Origin: an uncultured Oscillospiraceae bacterium
Lineage (GTDB): Bacteria; Bacillota; Clostridia; Oscillospirales; Acutalibacteraceae
Direction: 5' to 3'
Assembly (NCBI GenBank): GCA_900539845.1
Contig: UQDP01000024.1
Location: 1-27,412, forward strand
Length of the DNA: 27,412 nt
Both the position numbers and the translations under genes were made by a program. Each line of letters starts with the position of its first letter. The stretch's first letter is position 1. Below, piece after piece: positions 8,332 to 16,542 of this stretch. The notes beneath the pieces were generated by a model. It did no database searches. It worked only from the letters and a program-made list of their open reading frames with translations, and had not been told where the DNA came from.

Positions 8332-10182
8332 ATGCAGATTTTCAATTCACGAAAAACCGAATACAAATCAGCAGTAAGTGCGATAGCAGTTGAGGAAAAG
8401 GTCAAACTGCGCATAGTGGTCCCTCGTTCCATGGGGTGCTCCGGCGCCCGTCTCGCCGTTTATAAGGACGGTGAGGATACTGTTTATTACGGCATGTTCT
8501 GGGCAGGTATGTGCTCAAATGATCATGAATATTGGGAACTGCATTTTTTCGCTACCACTCCCGGACTTTATTTTTATCATTTCGAGCTTGATACCCCATG
8601 GGGTGTTACTTATATCAAAAATATAGGCGGCGGTCTCGGCGATTTTTCGGCTGAGGGCGGGGAGTTTCAGCAGACAGTTTATGACAAGGATTTTAAAACG
8701 CCCGATTTTTTGAAGGGCGGCATCATTTATCAGATATTCCCGGACAGGTTCTTCAACAGCAATAAGAAAAAGAAAAACGTGCCCGAACGCCGTGTGATGC
8801 GCAAGTGGGGTGAGGAACCGTTCTGGAGTGAAGAACAAATGAACGGAATCTGGAACAACGACTATTTCGGCGGAGACCTTAAAGGAATCGAGCAAAAACT
8901 GCCGTATATAAAATCTCTCGGCGTTACCTGTATTTATCTGAATCCGATCTTTGAGGCGAATTCCAATCACCGCTATGATACTGCCGATTATGAGCGGATA
9001 GACCCTCTTCTCGGCACCGAGGAGGATTTCAGATCGCTGTGCAGAGCGGCAAAAAAGATGGGAATTACGATCGTTCTGGACGGCGTGTTCAGCCATACAG
9101 GATGTGATTCAAAATATTTCAATATGTATTCCCACTATGACTCCGTCGGTGCGTATAACAGCAAAGAAAGCACGTATTACAATTGGTATAAATTCATCGA
9201 TTATCCTGACGACTATAAAAGCTGGTGGGGAATAAAGCTCCTGCCGGAGGTACAGGAAGAAAACGATGCGTACCGCGAGTATATCTGCGGTGAAAACGGC
9301 ATCCTGCGAAAATGGCTCAGGGCAGGCGCCGGCGGCTGGCGGCTGGATGTTACGGACGAGCTGCCGGATGTTTTTCTTGACGACCTGAGAAAAGCCGTTA
9401 AGGCGGAAAACGAAAACGCGGTTATAATCGGCGAGGTGTGGGAAGACGCGACCAACAAATTTGCCTATGGCAAGCGAAGACGGTATCTGCTCGGAGACCA
9501 GCTTGATTCCGTAATGAATTATCCTTTCGCCTCTGCCGTTTTAAATTTCGTGCGCGGCGGTTCGGCGCAGGCGTTTGCAAACGGCATTATGAGTGTTGTT
9601 GAAAATTATCCGCCATGCGTTTTGCATGTTCTTATGAATCCTATAGGAACACACGATACGCAAAGGGCGATCACCCTGCTTGCCGGTGAGAATGCGGACG
9701 GTTATGACCGAAGATGGCAGCACGCGCACAACACGCTCAGTCCCGAGGCTTATCTGAAGGGAATATCCATGATGAAAACGGCAAGCCTTCTTCAGTTTAC
9801 GCTTCCTGGAGTGCCGAGCATCTATTACGGTGATGAAGCCGGGATGCAGGGGATGAAAGATCCGTTCAACAGAGGCTGTTTTCCCTGGAACGATATAAAT
9901 CAAGAACTATACAAATGGTATAAAAGACTGGGCGAAATACGCAAAGGTTGTAAGGCGTTCAAGAGCGGTGAATTCCGTTTGGTTTGCGCATTCGGAAATG
10001 TTGTGGCTTACGAACGTGTTTGTGCTGAAAACAGCGTTCTTGTTGCCGTAAATCATGCACAAACGCCGGTAGAAATCCAAGTAGGTTCTCAGTGGGATTA
10101 TTCCTATTCGTTTTTCGGCGGCAGATGTGAAAACGGTATTCTTCGGCTTGAAGCTTATGAACGTGTGTTATTAAGCAGATGA
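8332..10182 (+). CDS. GH13 neopullulanase/cyclomaltodextrinase-like enzyme
   Basis: Cytoplasmic alpha-glucan hydrolase of 616 residues, with no signal peptide. An N-terminal beta-rich domain (about 1-125, CBM34-like) precedes the GH13 barrel, which begins at GGIIYQIFPDRFFN. Catalytic motifs: nucleophile Asp339 in GWRLDVTDE, acid/base Glu368 in IIGEVWED, and transition-state Asp442 in GTHDTQR; DGVFSHTG is conserved region I. This architecture fits neopullulanase, cyclomaltodextrinase or maltogenic amylase, acting on maltodextrins, pullulan fragments or cyclodextrins. The exact specificity is uncertain. ATG at 8332 follows CGGAG by five bases; the GTG at 8326 overlaps the ribosome site. With GlgP upstream, it probably processes limit dextrins or imported oligosaccharides. 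Confidence 0.9.
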   Translation: MQIFNSRKTEYKSAVSAIAVEEKVKLRIVVPRSMGCSGARLAVYKDGEDTVYYGMFWAGMCSNDHEYWELHFFATTPGLYFYHFELDTPWGVTYIKNIGGGLGDFSAEGGEFQQTVYDKDFKTPDFLKGGIIYQIFPDRFFNSNKKKKNVPERRVMRKWGEEPFWSEEQMNGIWNNDYFGGDLKGIEQKLPYIKSLGVTCIYLNPIFEANSNHRYDTADYERIDPLLGTEEDFRSLCRAAKKMGITIVLDGVFSHTGCDSKYFNMYSHYDSVGAYNSKESTYYNWYKFIDYPDDYKSWWGIKLLPEVQEENDAYREYICGENGILRKWLRAGAGGWRLDVTDELPDVFLDDLRKAVKAENENAVIIGEVWEDATNKFAYGKRRRYLLGDQLDSVMNYPFASAVLNFVRGGSAQAFANGIMSVVENYPPCVLHVLMNPIGTHDTQRAITLLAGENADGYDRRWQHAHNTLSPEAYLKGISMMKTASLLQFTLPGVPSIYYGDEAGMQGMKDPFNRGCFPWNDINQELYKWYKRLGEIRKGCKAFKSGEFRLVCAFGNVVAYERVCAENSVLVAVNHAQTPVEIQVGSQWDYSYSFFGGRCENGILRLEAYERVLLSR

Positions 10183-10223
10183 CCGCTTTGTGTGCCTGCC
10201 GGGCGCATAAAGCGGATTTTTTT
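10183..10223 (+). terminator. Intrinsic terminator of the GH13 gene
   Basis: Long stem with arms CCGCTTTGTGTGC and GCGCATAAAGCGG (one imperfect position), closing a CTGCCGG loop, followed by seven T. It starts one base after the stop codon. Confidence 0.85.
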
Positions 10224-10244
10224 GCGATTATATAATTTTTATTA

Positions 10245-10273
10245 TTGTATATTTTTGCCTTATATGATATACT
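10245..10273 (+). promoter_or_regulatory. Promoter for aspS
   Basis: TTGTAT (10245-10250), 17-base spacer, TATACT (10268-10273), with TGA directly before the -10 (extended -10). The predicted start near 10280 gives a leader of about 120 nt, long for a housekeeping gene. Confidence 0.65.
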
Positions 10274-10290
10274 ATTACGGAAATTACAGT

Positions 10291-10359
10291 GGGCAGGTAT
10301 AGTTATACGTGAAATCTTCCTGCCCGATACCGCTGCGTACTGCTTTCGGTACTCGCAGC
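10291..10359 (+). promoter_or_regulatory. Structured leader of aspS (two stem-loops)
   Basis: Two consecutive stems lie in the leader. GGGCAGG (10291-10297) pairs with CCTGCCC (10319-10325). GCTGCGTAC (10332-10340) pairs with GTA and CGCAGC (10349-10359) across a small bulge. There is no T-rich terminator after either and no T-box hallmark (AGGGTGG...CCGCG), so this is not a recognisable aminoacyl-tRNA T-box. A regulatory role is inferred from leader length and pairing only. Confidence 0.45.
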
Positions 10360-10377
10360 ATTCAATATATAAATTTC

Positions 10378-10390
10378 TCCTTTGAAAGGA
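10378..10390 (+). promoter_or_regulatory. Ribosome site of aspS inside an inverted repeat
   Basis: TCCTTT-G-AAAGGA is a perfect inverted repeat in which the 3' half is the Shine-Dalgarno sequence of aspS, nine bases before the ATG. Folding would pair the site with its own complement and reduce initiation. The arms are short, so the hairpin by itself is weak; flanking AAAT/ATTT adds some pairs. Confidence 0.4.
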
Positions 10391-10399
10391 ATTTCAATT

Positions 10400-12154
10400 A
10401 TGGCATACAGAACATGTAACTGCAACGAACTCACTTTGAATGATCTGGATAAACAGGTAATGCTTGCAGGCTGGGTAGACACTATCCGCGACCACGGCGG
10501 CGTTGCTTTTATTGATCTGCGCGATGAATACGGCGTAACGCAGGTCGTGGTAAATGACGACACGCTGATTTACCACCTTAAAAAAGAAAGTGTTATTTCT
10601 GTTGAGGGCGTTGTTGTTAAGCGCGATCCCGAAACGATAAATAAAAAGATAAAAACGGGCGAGCTTGAAGTCAAGGTCGATCAGCTCACCGTACTCGGCG
10701 CGTGCACGGAAAATCTTCCGTTTGAGGTCTCGGATTCCAAGGAAACAAGAGAGGATGTTCGTTTGACCTATCGTTTTCTTGATTTAAGAAACAAGGCGGT
10801 CCATGATAATATCCTTTTCAGAAGCAAGGTTATATCTTTCCTCAGAAACAAAATGGAAAGTCTCGGCTTCACAGAGATCACAACGCCGATATTGACCTGT
10901 TCGTCTCCCGAGGGCGCAAGGGATTATATTATTCCTTCCAGAAAGCACGAGGGCAAGTTCTACGCGCTGCCGCAGGCTCCCCAGCAGTTCAAGCAGCTTT
11001 TGATGGTCTCCGGATTTGACAAGTATTTCCAGATCGCTCCGTGCTTCCGTGATGAGGATGCCCGCGCAGACCGTTCTCCCGGTGAATTTTATCAGCTTGA
11101 TTTTGAAATGGCGTTTGCTACGCAGGAGGATGTCTTTGCAGTTGCAGAGGATGTGCTTTATGATACCTTCACAAAATTCGGCGGCGGAAAAGAAGTTTCT
11201 CCCGCTCCGTTCGTCAGAATTCCTTACGAAGAAGCTATGCTCAAGTACGGCACCGATAAGCCCGATCTGCGAAATCCGCTCGAGATCGTTGATTTGACGG
11301 AGTTTTTCAGCGACGTTGAATTTAAAGCATTTCAGGGCAGACCCGTAAGAGGAATCAATGTGGCGGGCTGCGCAAAGCAGTCCAAGGGCTGGTTCGAAAA
11401 GATGCTCAAGTTCGCGCTTGAGATCGGAATGAAAGGTCTCGGCTATATAGAGGTGCTTGAGGACGGCTCATATAAAGGACCTATCGATAAATTCCTGCCG
11501 CCGGAAAAGAAAGAGGAGCTGCGCAGGATATTTAACTTTAAAACAGATGACACGCTGTTCTTCATCTGCGATACGCCGAAGCGTGTAAACGAGCTCGCCG
11601 GTCAGATACGCACTGAACTTGCAAACAGGCTTGATCTTGTCGATAAAAACAGGTTTGAGCTTTGTTTCATCACGGATTTCCCGATGTATGAAAGAGATGA
11701 GGACGGAAAGCTCATATTTACACATAATCCATTTTCTATGCCGCAGGGCGAGATGGACGCTCTTCTCAGCGAGGATCCTCTCCGGATCAAAGCCTATCAG
11801 TATGATATCGTTTGCAACGGGGTAGAACTTTCATCAGGCGCGGTCAGAAACCACCGCCCCGATGTTATGATAAAAGCATTTGAAATGGCAGGATATACCG
11901 AAGAGGATGTTAAAGAAAAATTCGGAGCGCTCTTCAAGGCGTTCCATTACGGTGCTCCGCCGCATGCCGGTATGGCGCCGGGCGTAGACAGAATGATCAT
12001 GCTTTTGAAAGACGAGGAAAATATCAGGGAGGTAATCGCTTTCCCGATGAATTCCAACGCGCAGGATCTTCTTCTCGGCGCGCCGAATACGGTAACGGAA
12101 ATGCAGCTTCGCGAAACGCACATAAAGCTGCGCCGCCCCGTGCCGGAAAAATAA
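10400..12154 (+). CDS. aspS: Aspartyl-tRNA synthetase
   Basis: Class II synthetase charging tRNA with aspartate in the cytoplasm. The 584-residue length fits the bacterial type with the GAD insertion domain (about residues 275-420). An N-terminal OB-fold (VMLAGWVDTIRDHGGVAFID) binds the anticodon. Class II motif 2 is seen in FRDEDARADRSPGEFYQLD and motif 3 near GMAPGVDRMIMLL. ATG at 10400 is chosen over the TTG at 10382 because the AAAGGA site lies between them. Proximity to gatCAB suggests a non-discriminating enzyme that also charges tRNA-Asn with Asp for amidation. That is an inference: I cannot tell discriminating from non-discriminating types by eye. Confidence 0.96.
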   Translation: MAYRTCNCNELTLNDLDKQVMLAGWVDTIRDHGGVAFIDLRDEYGVTQVVVNDDTLIYHLKKESVISVEGVVVKRDPETINKKIKTGELEVKVDQLTVLGACTENLPFEVSDSKETREDVRLTYRFLDLRNKAVHDNILFRSKVISFLRNKMESLGFTEITTPILTCSSPEGARDYIIPSRKHEGKFYALPQAPQQFKQLLMVSGFDKYFQIAPCFRDEDARADRSPGEFYQLDFEMAFATQEDVFAVAEDVLYDTFTKFGGGKEVSPAPFVRIPYEEAMLKYGTDKPDLRNPLEIVDLTEFFSDVEFKAFQGRPVRGINVAGCAKQSKGWFEKMLKFALEIGMKGLGYIEVLEDGSYKGPIDKFLPPEKKEELRRIFNFKTDDTLFFICDTPKRVNELAGQIRTELANRLDLVDKNRFELCFITDFPMYERDEDGKLIFTHNPFSMPQGEMDALLSEDPLRIKAYQYDIVCNGVELSSGAVRNHRPDVMIKAFEMAGYTEEDVKEKFGALFKAFHYGAPPHAGMAPGVDRMIMLLKDEENIREVIAFPMNSNAQDLLLGAPNTVTEMQLRETHIKLRRPVPEK

Positions 12155-12160
12155 ATATAC

Positions 12161-12199
12161 CGGGTGCACTTCAGCTATGTGCGCCCGATTGTGTTTTTT
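12161..12199 (+). terminator. Intrinsic terminator between aspS and gatC
   Basis: Nine-base stem CGGGTGCAC (12161-12169) and GTGCGCCCG (12179-12187) with one G-T pair, loop TTCAGCTAT, then TTGTG and six T. I found no clear promoter between it and gatC, so gatCAB may depend on partial readthrough or on a weak promoter. Confidence 0.75.
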
Positions 12200-12225
12200 A
12201 CTGATAGTATTTGGAGGAAGTTACA

Positions 12226-12516
12226 ATGCAGATTACTCCCGATTTGATAAAATATCTTGAATCGCTTGCCCGTATCACCTTAACGGAAGAGGAAGAAAAA
12301 AAAGTGGGCGCAGAGCTGCAGGATATACTCACTTATATCGATATGCTCAATGAGCTGGATACTTCCGGCGTTGAGGCTATGAGTCACTCTTTTCCGATAA
12401 CGAATGTTTTCAGAAAAGACGAAGTGCAGCCCTCGATGCCGCCCGAAGAGATCGTGGCAAACGCCCCCGAGAGCAGGGACGGAGCATTCGTAGTTCCGAA
12501 GACCGTTGCAGAATAG
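12226..12516 (+). CDS. gatC: Asp-tRNA(Asn)/Glu-tRNA(Gln) amidotransferase subunit C
   Basis: Small structural subunit (96 residues, normal for GatC) that wraps around and stabilises the GatA-GatB interface of the tRNA-dependent amidotransferase. LARITLTEEEE near the N-terminus, ILTYIDMLNELDTSGVE in the middle and VFRKDEV further on are typical. ATG at 12226 follows GGAGGA by seven bases. It is the first gene of gatCAB, ending 10 nt before gatA. Confidence 0.95.
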   Translation: MQITPDLIKYLESLARITLTEEEEKKVGAELQDILTYIDMLNELDTSGVEAMSHSFPITNVFRKDEVQPSMPPEEIVANAPESRDGAFVVPKTVAE

Positions 12517-12526
12517 GAGGCGGAGT

Positions 12527-13993
12527 ATGGAAATTTATGAAATGACAGCGCTGGAAATCGCGCAGAAGATTAAAAACAGGGAAATTTCCTGTGAGGACGC
12601 CGTACTTTCCGTTGCAAAAAGCATAGAAGAGAAAGACGGGACCTATAATTGCTATACCTCGTTTGACAGGGAAACGGCGCTTGAAAAGGCTAAAGCCGCG
12701 CAAAAGCTTATCGACAGCGGCAGTGCGGTCTCACCGCTCGTCGGCGTGCCGGTCGCAATCAAAGACAATATCTGCACCAAGGGTGAAACGACCTCCTGTG
12801 CGTCAAAGATACTGTATAATTTCAAACCGCCTTATGACGCAACGGTAATCAAAAAGCTTACTGCGGCGGGAATGGTTCCCTGCGGCAAGGTCAATATGGA
12901 CGAGTTCGCGATGGGTTCAACAACGGAGACCTCTTATTACGGCGCAACAAAAAACCCATGGGATACGGATAAAGTTCCGGGCGGTTCCTCAGGCGGCGCA
13001 GCGGCTTCCGTAGCGGCGCGTGAAAGCGTTGTTGCGCTCGGATCGGATACCGGCGGCTCCATAAGGCAGCCCTGCTCGTTTTGCGGCGTAACGGGTCTCA
13101 AGCCCACTTACGGTTCCGTATCAAGATACGGGCTGATCGCTTATGCGTCGTCGCTTGACCAGATAGGACCGATTGCAAAAGATGTGCTTGATACAGCGGC
13201 TCTCTTTTCCGTTATCTGCGGCAAAGACGAAAAGGACGGAACTTCTGCCGAACCGAATCCGTTTACAATCGATGAAATTAAAAATACAACCGATCTGAAA
13301 GGTAAAAAAGTCGGTATTCCTTCCGATTACTTCGGAGACGGAATCCATGAAGACGTGGCAAAAAGCGTTATGCAGGCTGCCGAAACGCTCAGATCTCTCG
13401 GCGCAGAGGTAGAGGAGTTTGCCATGCCGATCGTAAAATACGCGATTCCCACTTATTATATCATCGCCTGCGCCGAAGCATGCTCCAATCTCTCACGTTT
13501 TGACGGCATTAAATACGGCTATAAATCACCTGACGCTCATAACCTTAGGGATGTGTATTTCAAATCACGTTCGGAAGGCTTCGGAATGGAAGTTAAAAAG
13601 CGTATTATGCTGGGCAACTTCGTTCTTTCAAGCGGCTATTTTGACGCTTATTACAATAAGGCGCTTAAGGCAAAAGGACTTATCGTAAAAGCTTTCGGCG
13701 AGGCTTTTGAAAAGTATGATTTTATGCTCGGACCCGTTGCGCCTACAACAGCACTGAAAATAGGCGAGGGGCTCAGCGATCCGCTGGCAATGTACCTGGG
13801 CGATATTTATACGGTTATGATAAATATTGCCGGTCTGCCGTCGCTTGCGCTTCCGTGCGGTTTTGACGGCAGCGGAATGCCCGTGGGTATGCAGCTCATT
13901 GGCAGACCGTTTGATGAAAAAACGATCCTTGCGGCAGGCAGCGCTTATCAGAGCGTAACGGATCATCACAAAAAGAGACCCGCCGGTGTTTAA
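12527..13993 (+). CDS. gatA: Asp-tRNA(Asn)/Glu-tRNA(Gln) amidotransferase subunit A
   Basis: Glutaminase subunit (488 residues) of the amidase-signature family; it releases ammonia from glutamine and passes it to GatB. The Ser-cisSer-Lys triad is intact: Lys79 in GVPVAIKDN, Ser154 in the GGSSGG loop and Ser178 in GSDTGGSIRQP, the same numbering as in characterised GatA. The C-terminal SLALPCGFDGSGMPVGMQLIG stretch is typical. ATG at 12527 follows AGGAGG; the TTG at 12506 lies upstream of that site. Second gene of gatCAB, 12 nt before gatB. Confidence 0.97.
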   Translation: MEIYEMTALEIAQKIKNREISCEDAVLSVAKSIEEKDGTYNCYTSFDRETALEKAKAAQKLIDSGSAVSPLVGVPVAIKDNICTKGETTSCASKILYNFKPPYDATVIKKLTAAGMVPCGKVNMDEFAMGSTTETSYYGATKNPWDTDKVPGGSSGGAAASVAARESVVALGSDTGGSIRQPCSFCGVTGLKPTYGSVSRYGLIAYASSLDQIGPIAKDVLDTAALFSVICGKDEKDGTSAEPNPFTIDEIKNTTDLKGKKVGIPSDYFGDGIHEDVAKSVMQAAETLRSLGAEVEEFAMPIVKYAIPTYYIIACAEACSNLSRFDGIKYGYKSPDAHNLRDVYFKSRSEGFGMEVKKRIMLGNFVLSSGYFDAYYNKALKAKGLIVKAFGEAFEKYDFMLGPVAPTTALKIGEGLSDPLAMYLGDIYTVMINIAGLPSLALPCGFDGSGMPVGMQLIGRPFDEKTILAAGSAYQSVTDHHKKRPAGV

Positions 13994-14005
13994 GGAGGAG
14001 GAAAA

Positions 14006-15439
14006 ATGGAATTTTCAACTGTTTGCGGACTTGAAGTGCATACCGAGCTTGCAACGAAGACCAAGATATTCTGTTCCTGCTCAACCGAATTCGGCGGAGA
14101 GCCGAATACGCATGTATGCGAGATCTGTTCGGGTATGCCCGGTACGCTTCCCGTTCTTAATGAAAAGGTGCTGGAATTCGCAGTGAGGACAGGACTTGCC
14201 ACGAACTGCGAGATCACAATGCATAATAAATTCGACAGAAAGAATTATTTCTATCCCGATCTGCCAAAGGCGTATCAGATCAGCCAGCTTTATCTGCCGA
14301 TCTGCAGAAACGGCTATATTGAGATAGACGACAGCATAAACGGCGGCAAAAAGAAAGTCAGGATACACGAGATCCATATGGAAGAGGACGCCGGCAAGCT
14401 CATCCACGACGAGTGGAACGACTGCACGCTTGTAAACTATAACCGCTGCGGAGTTCCGCTGCTTGAAATCGTTTCAGAGCCGGATATCGCTTCAGCGGAT
14501 GAAGCCGTGCAGTACGTGGAAAAGCTGAGAGATATCCTTCAGTTCTGCGGCGTGTCAGACTGCAAAATGCAGGAAGGCTCGCTTCGTGCCGATGTAAATG
14601 TTTCTGTTATGGAAAAGGGCTCAGACAAGCTCGGCACAAGAACCGAAATGAAAAACATAAATTCCTTCAAGGCGATTCACAACGCGATTGAGAGCGAAGC
14701 GCGCCGCCAGCAGGAGATCATCGAGGACGGCGGCAAAGTCATTCAGGAAACAAGAAGATGGGACGATGCTAAGGGCGAATCCCATGCCATGCGCAGCAAG
14801 GAGGACGCGCAGGATTATAAATATTTTCCCGATCCGGATATCCCGCCTGTTTGTCTTACCGATGAATATGTTGAGAATATAAGAAAGAATCTTCCCGAAC
14901 TGCCGGATGCGAAGAAAGCGCGTTATATGAATGAACTGGGGCTTTCTGAATATGACACCTCTATGATCTGTTCCAGTGTTTATTATGTTCGCCTGTTCGA
15001 AAGAACGGTTGAGATTACAAATAACCCCAAAGACAGCGCAAACTGGATCATGGGCGAGCTTATGAAGATGCTGAACGATACACAGACGCTTCCCGAAAAT
15101 ATGATGTTCAGGCAGGATTCGCTCGGCGAGATCATAAATCTTCTCCATGCAAACAAGATCAGCCGCGATTCGGCTAAAAAGGTTTTCAAGGCTGTATTTG
15201 AAGAAGATGTTATTCCTGCTGATTATATTAAAGAGCACAATATGGAAACGATCTCGGATACCGGCGCGATAAAAACAGTGGTAGAGGAGGTTATCAGCAG
15301 CAATCAGAAAGCTGTTGAAGAGTATAAGGGCGGCAAAGCGCAGTCCTTCAACTACCTTATCGGTCAGTGTATGCGTGCGTTAAAGGGCAAAGCCCCTGCA
15401 GCGGAGGTCACCAAGCTTTTAAAGGAGATTCTCGGCTGA
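14006..15439 (+). CDS. gatB: Asp-tRNA(Asn)/Glu-tRNA(Gln) amidotransferase subunit B
   Basis: tRNA-binding kinase/transamidase subunit (477 residues, normal length). It activates the side chain of mischarged Asp- or Glu-tRNA with ATP and amidates it using ammonia from GatA. The N-terminal GLEVHTELATKTKIFCSC and CEICSGMPGTLPVLN carry zinc-site cysteines; KNYFYPDLPKAYQISQ and HMEEDAGKLIHD are catalytic-domain hallmarks. The C-terminal YqeY-like tail domain (about 330-477) ends near the stop. AAGGAGGAGG is a very strong ribosome site. A terminator follows directly. Confidence 0.97.
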   Translation: MEFSTVCGLEVHTELATKTKIFCSCSTEFGGEPNTHVCEICSGMPGTLPVLNEKVLEFAVRTGLATNCEITMHNKFDRKNYFYPDLPKAYQISQLYLPICRNGYIEIDDSINGGKKKVRIHEIHMEEDAGKLIHDEWNDCTLVNYNRCGVPLLEIVSEPDIASADEAVQYVEKLRDILQFCGVSDCKMQEGSLRADVNVSVMEKGSDKLGTRTEMKNINSFKAIHNAIESEARRQQEIIEDGGKVIQETRRWDDAKGESHAMRSKEDAQDYKYFPDPDIPPVCLTDEYVENIRKNLPELPDAKKARYMNELGLSEYDTSMICSSVYYVRLFERTVEITNNPKDSANWIMGELMKMLNDTQTLPENMMFRQDSLGEIINLLHANKISRDSAKKVFKAVFEEDVIPADYIKEHNMETISDTGAIKTVVEEVISSNQKAVEEYKGGKAQSFNYLIGQCMRALKGKAPAAEVTKLLKEILG

Positions 15440-15457
15440 TAACTTAATATATTCGGA

Positions 15458-15487
15458 GCGGAGTCTTTCAGCGAAAGACTCCGTTTT
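15458..15487 (+). terminator. Intrinsic terminator of gatCAB
   Basis: Ten-base perfect stem CGGAGTCTTT / AAAGACTCCG with loop CAGCG and five T. It lies 19 nt after the gatB stop. Confidence 0.9.
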
Positions 15488-15580
15488 TAGTGCGCCTGAT
15501 TATAGAAAAAAGCTATAGCAGCGTATTCAAAACAGGTATTTGCAAAACAGGCGCTTCGGTGCTAAACTGTTGATGACCGA

Positions 15581-15609
15581 TAAAATGGCTCCTGAAGAAT
15601 TCTTATAAT
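15581..15609 (+). promoter_or_regulatory. Possible promoter for the DUF3737-MATE pair
   Basis: A perfect TATAAT lies at 15604-15609, about 50 nt before the DUF3737 start, but the -35 position (TAAAAT at 17-base spacing) is poor. Suggested mainly because the preceding operon ends in a strong terminator and a new transcript must begin in this 170-nt gap. Confidence 0.35.
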
Positions 15610-15659
15610 ATATTGAACTGTAATTTTACGCATAAATATTTTTAAAGGGAGGAAACAGT

Positions 15660-16520
15660 ATGGAAATCCTTGAAAACAGATCCTTTGATGAAGAACGCGC
15701 GCTTTACGGAAGCGCTGATCTTGTGCTTAAAAACTGCGCTTTCGACGGTCCTGCGGACGGGGAGAGCGCGCTTAAGGAAAGCAAAAATATTGAATTATAT
15801 AACACATTCTGCAATCTGCGTTATCCTTTTTGGCATGATCATGGCCTGAAGCTTGACACTTGTGATCTGACCGAGCTTTGCCGCGCGGCGCTCTGGTATT
15901 CCGACGGAATTGAGATTAGGTCAACAAAGCTGCATGGCATTAAAGCGCTCAGGGAATGCAGCAATATAACTATGGAAAACTGCGATATAATATCCCCTGA
16001 GTTCGGCTGGTCGGTCAATAATATAGACATGAGAAACTGTACGGCACAGAGCGAGTATTTCATGCTTCGCAGTGAAAATATCCATTTTAAAAATGTTGAT
16101 TTTAAAGGAAAATATTCTTTCCAATATATAAAAAACGCAGTATTTGAGGATTGCACCTTTGACACAAAGGACGCATTCTGGCATGCGCACAACGTAACCG
16201 TTAAAAACAGCACGGTAAAAGGAGAGTATCTCGCGTGGTATGCGGACGGGCTGACTTTTGTCAATTGTAAGATCATAGGTACTCAGCCGCTGTGTTACTG
16301 TAAAAATCTGAAGCTGATCAACTGCGAAATGATCGATACGGATCTTTGTTTTGAACGCTCCGAAGTGGAAGCAACGGTAACAACGCCGGTAATCAGCATC
16401 AAAAACCCGTATGCAGGCACCATAAGCGTTCCGGATGTTAAAGAGATCATCATAGATGATGAACATGCAAAAGGGAAGATCATCGTAAACGGAAAAAGCG
16501 TCAATTGCGTGTGTGCTTAA
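15660..16520 (+). CDS. DUF3737 family right-handed beta-helix protein
   Basis: A 286-residue protein of the DUF3737 family, whose function is unknown. The sequence is a run of short repeats of about 20 residues with the pattern (I/L/V)xNCxF/I, such as LVLKNCAF, ITMENCDI, IDMRNCTA, AVFEDCTF and LTFVNCKI, each corresponding to a coil of a parallel beta-helix. The family hallmark FWHDHGLK near residue 58 and repeated aromatic/His residues are present. No signal peptide is seen, so it is likely cytoplasmic. Strong ribosome site AGGGAGG. Ends 22 nt before the MATE gene, likely the same transcript. The fold resembles carbohydrate-active or ice-binding beta-helices, but I do not infer an activity. 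Confidence 0.85.
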   Translation: MEILENRSFDEERALYGSADLVLKNCAFDGPADGESALKESKNIELYNTFCNLRYPFWHDHGLKLDTCDLTELCRAALWYSDGIEIRSTKLHGIKALRECSNITMENCDIISPEFGWSVNNIDMRNCTAQSEYFMLRSENIHFKNVDFKGKYSFQYIKNAVFEDCTFDTKDAFWHAHNVTVKNSTVKGEYLAWYADGLTFVNCKIIGTQPLCYCKNLKLINCEMIDTDLCFERSEVEATVTTPVISIKNPYAGTISVPDVKEIIIDDEHAKGKIIVNGKSVNCVCA

Positions 16521-16542
16521 AGCCTCATTATGGATTTTGTTT

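Noticed and set aside
10280..10399. T-box riboswitch upstream of aspS
   Set aside because: Considered because of the long structured leader, but the T-box sequence, specifier-loop arrangement and terminator/antiterminator pair are absent.
14621..15238. 205-codon open frame on the minus strand
   Set aside because: Antisense to gatB and without a credible start signal.
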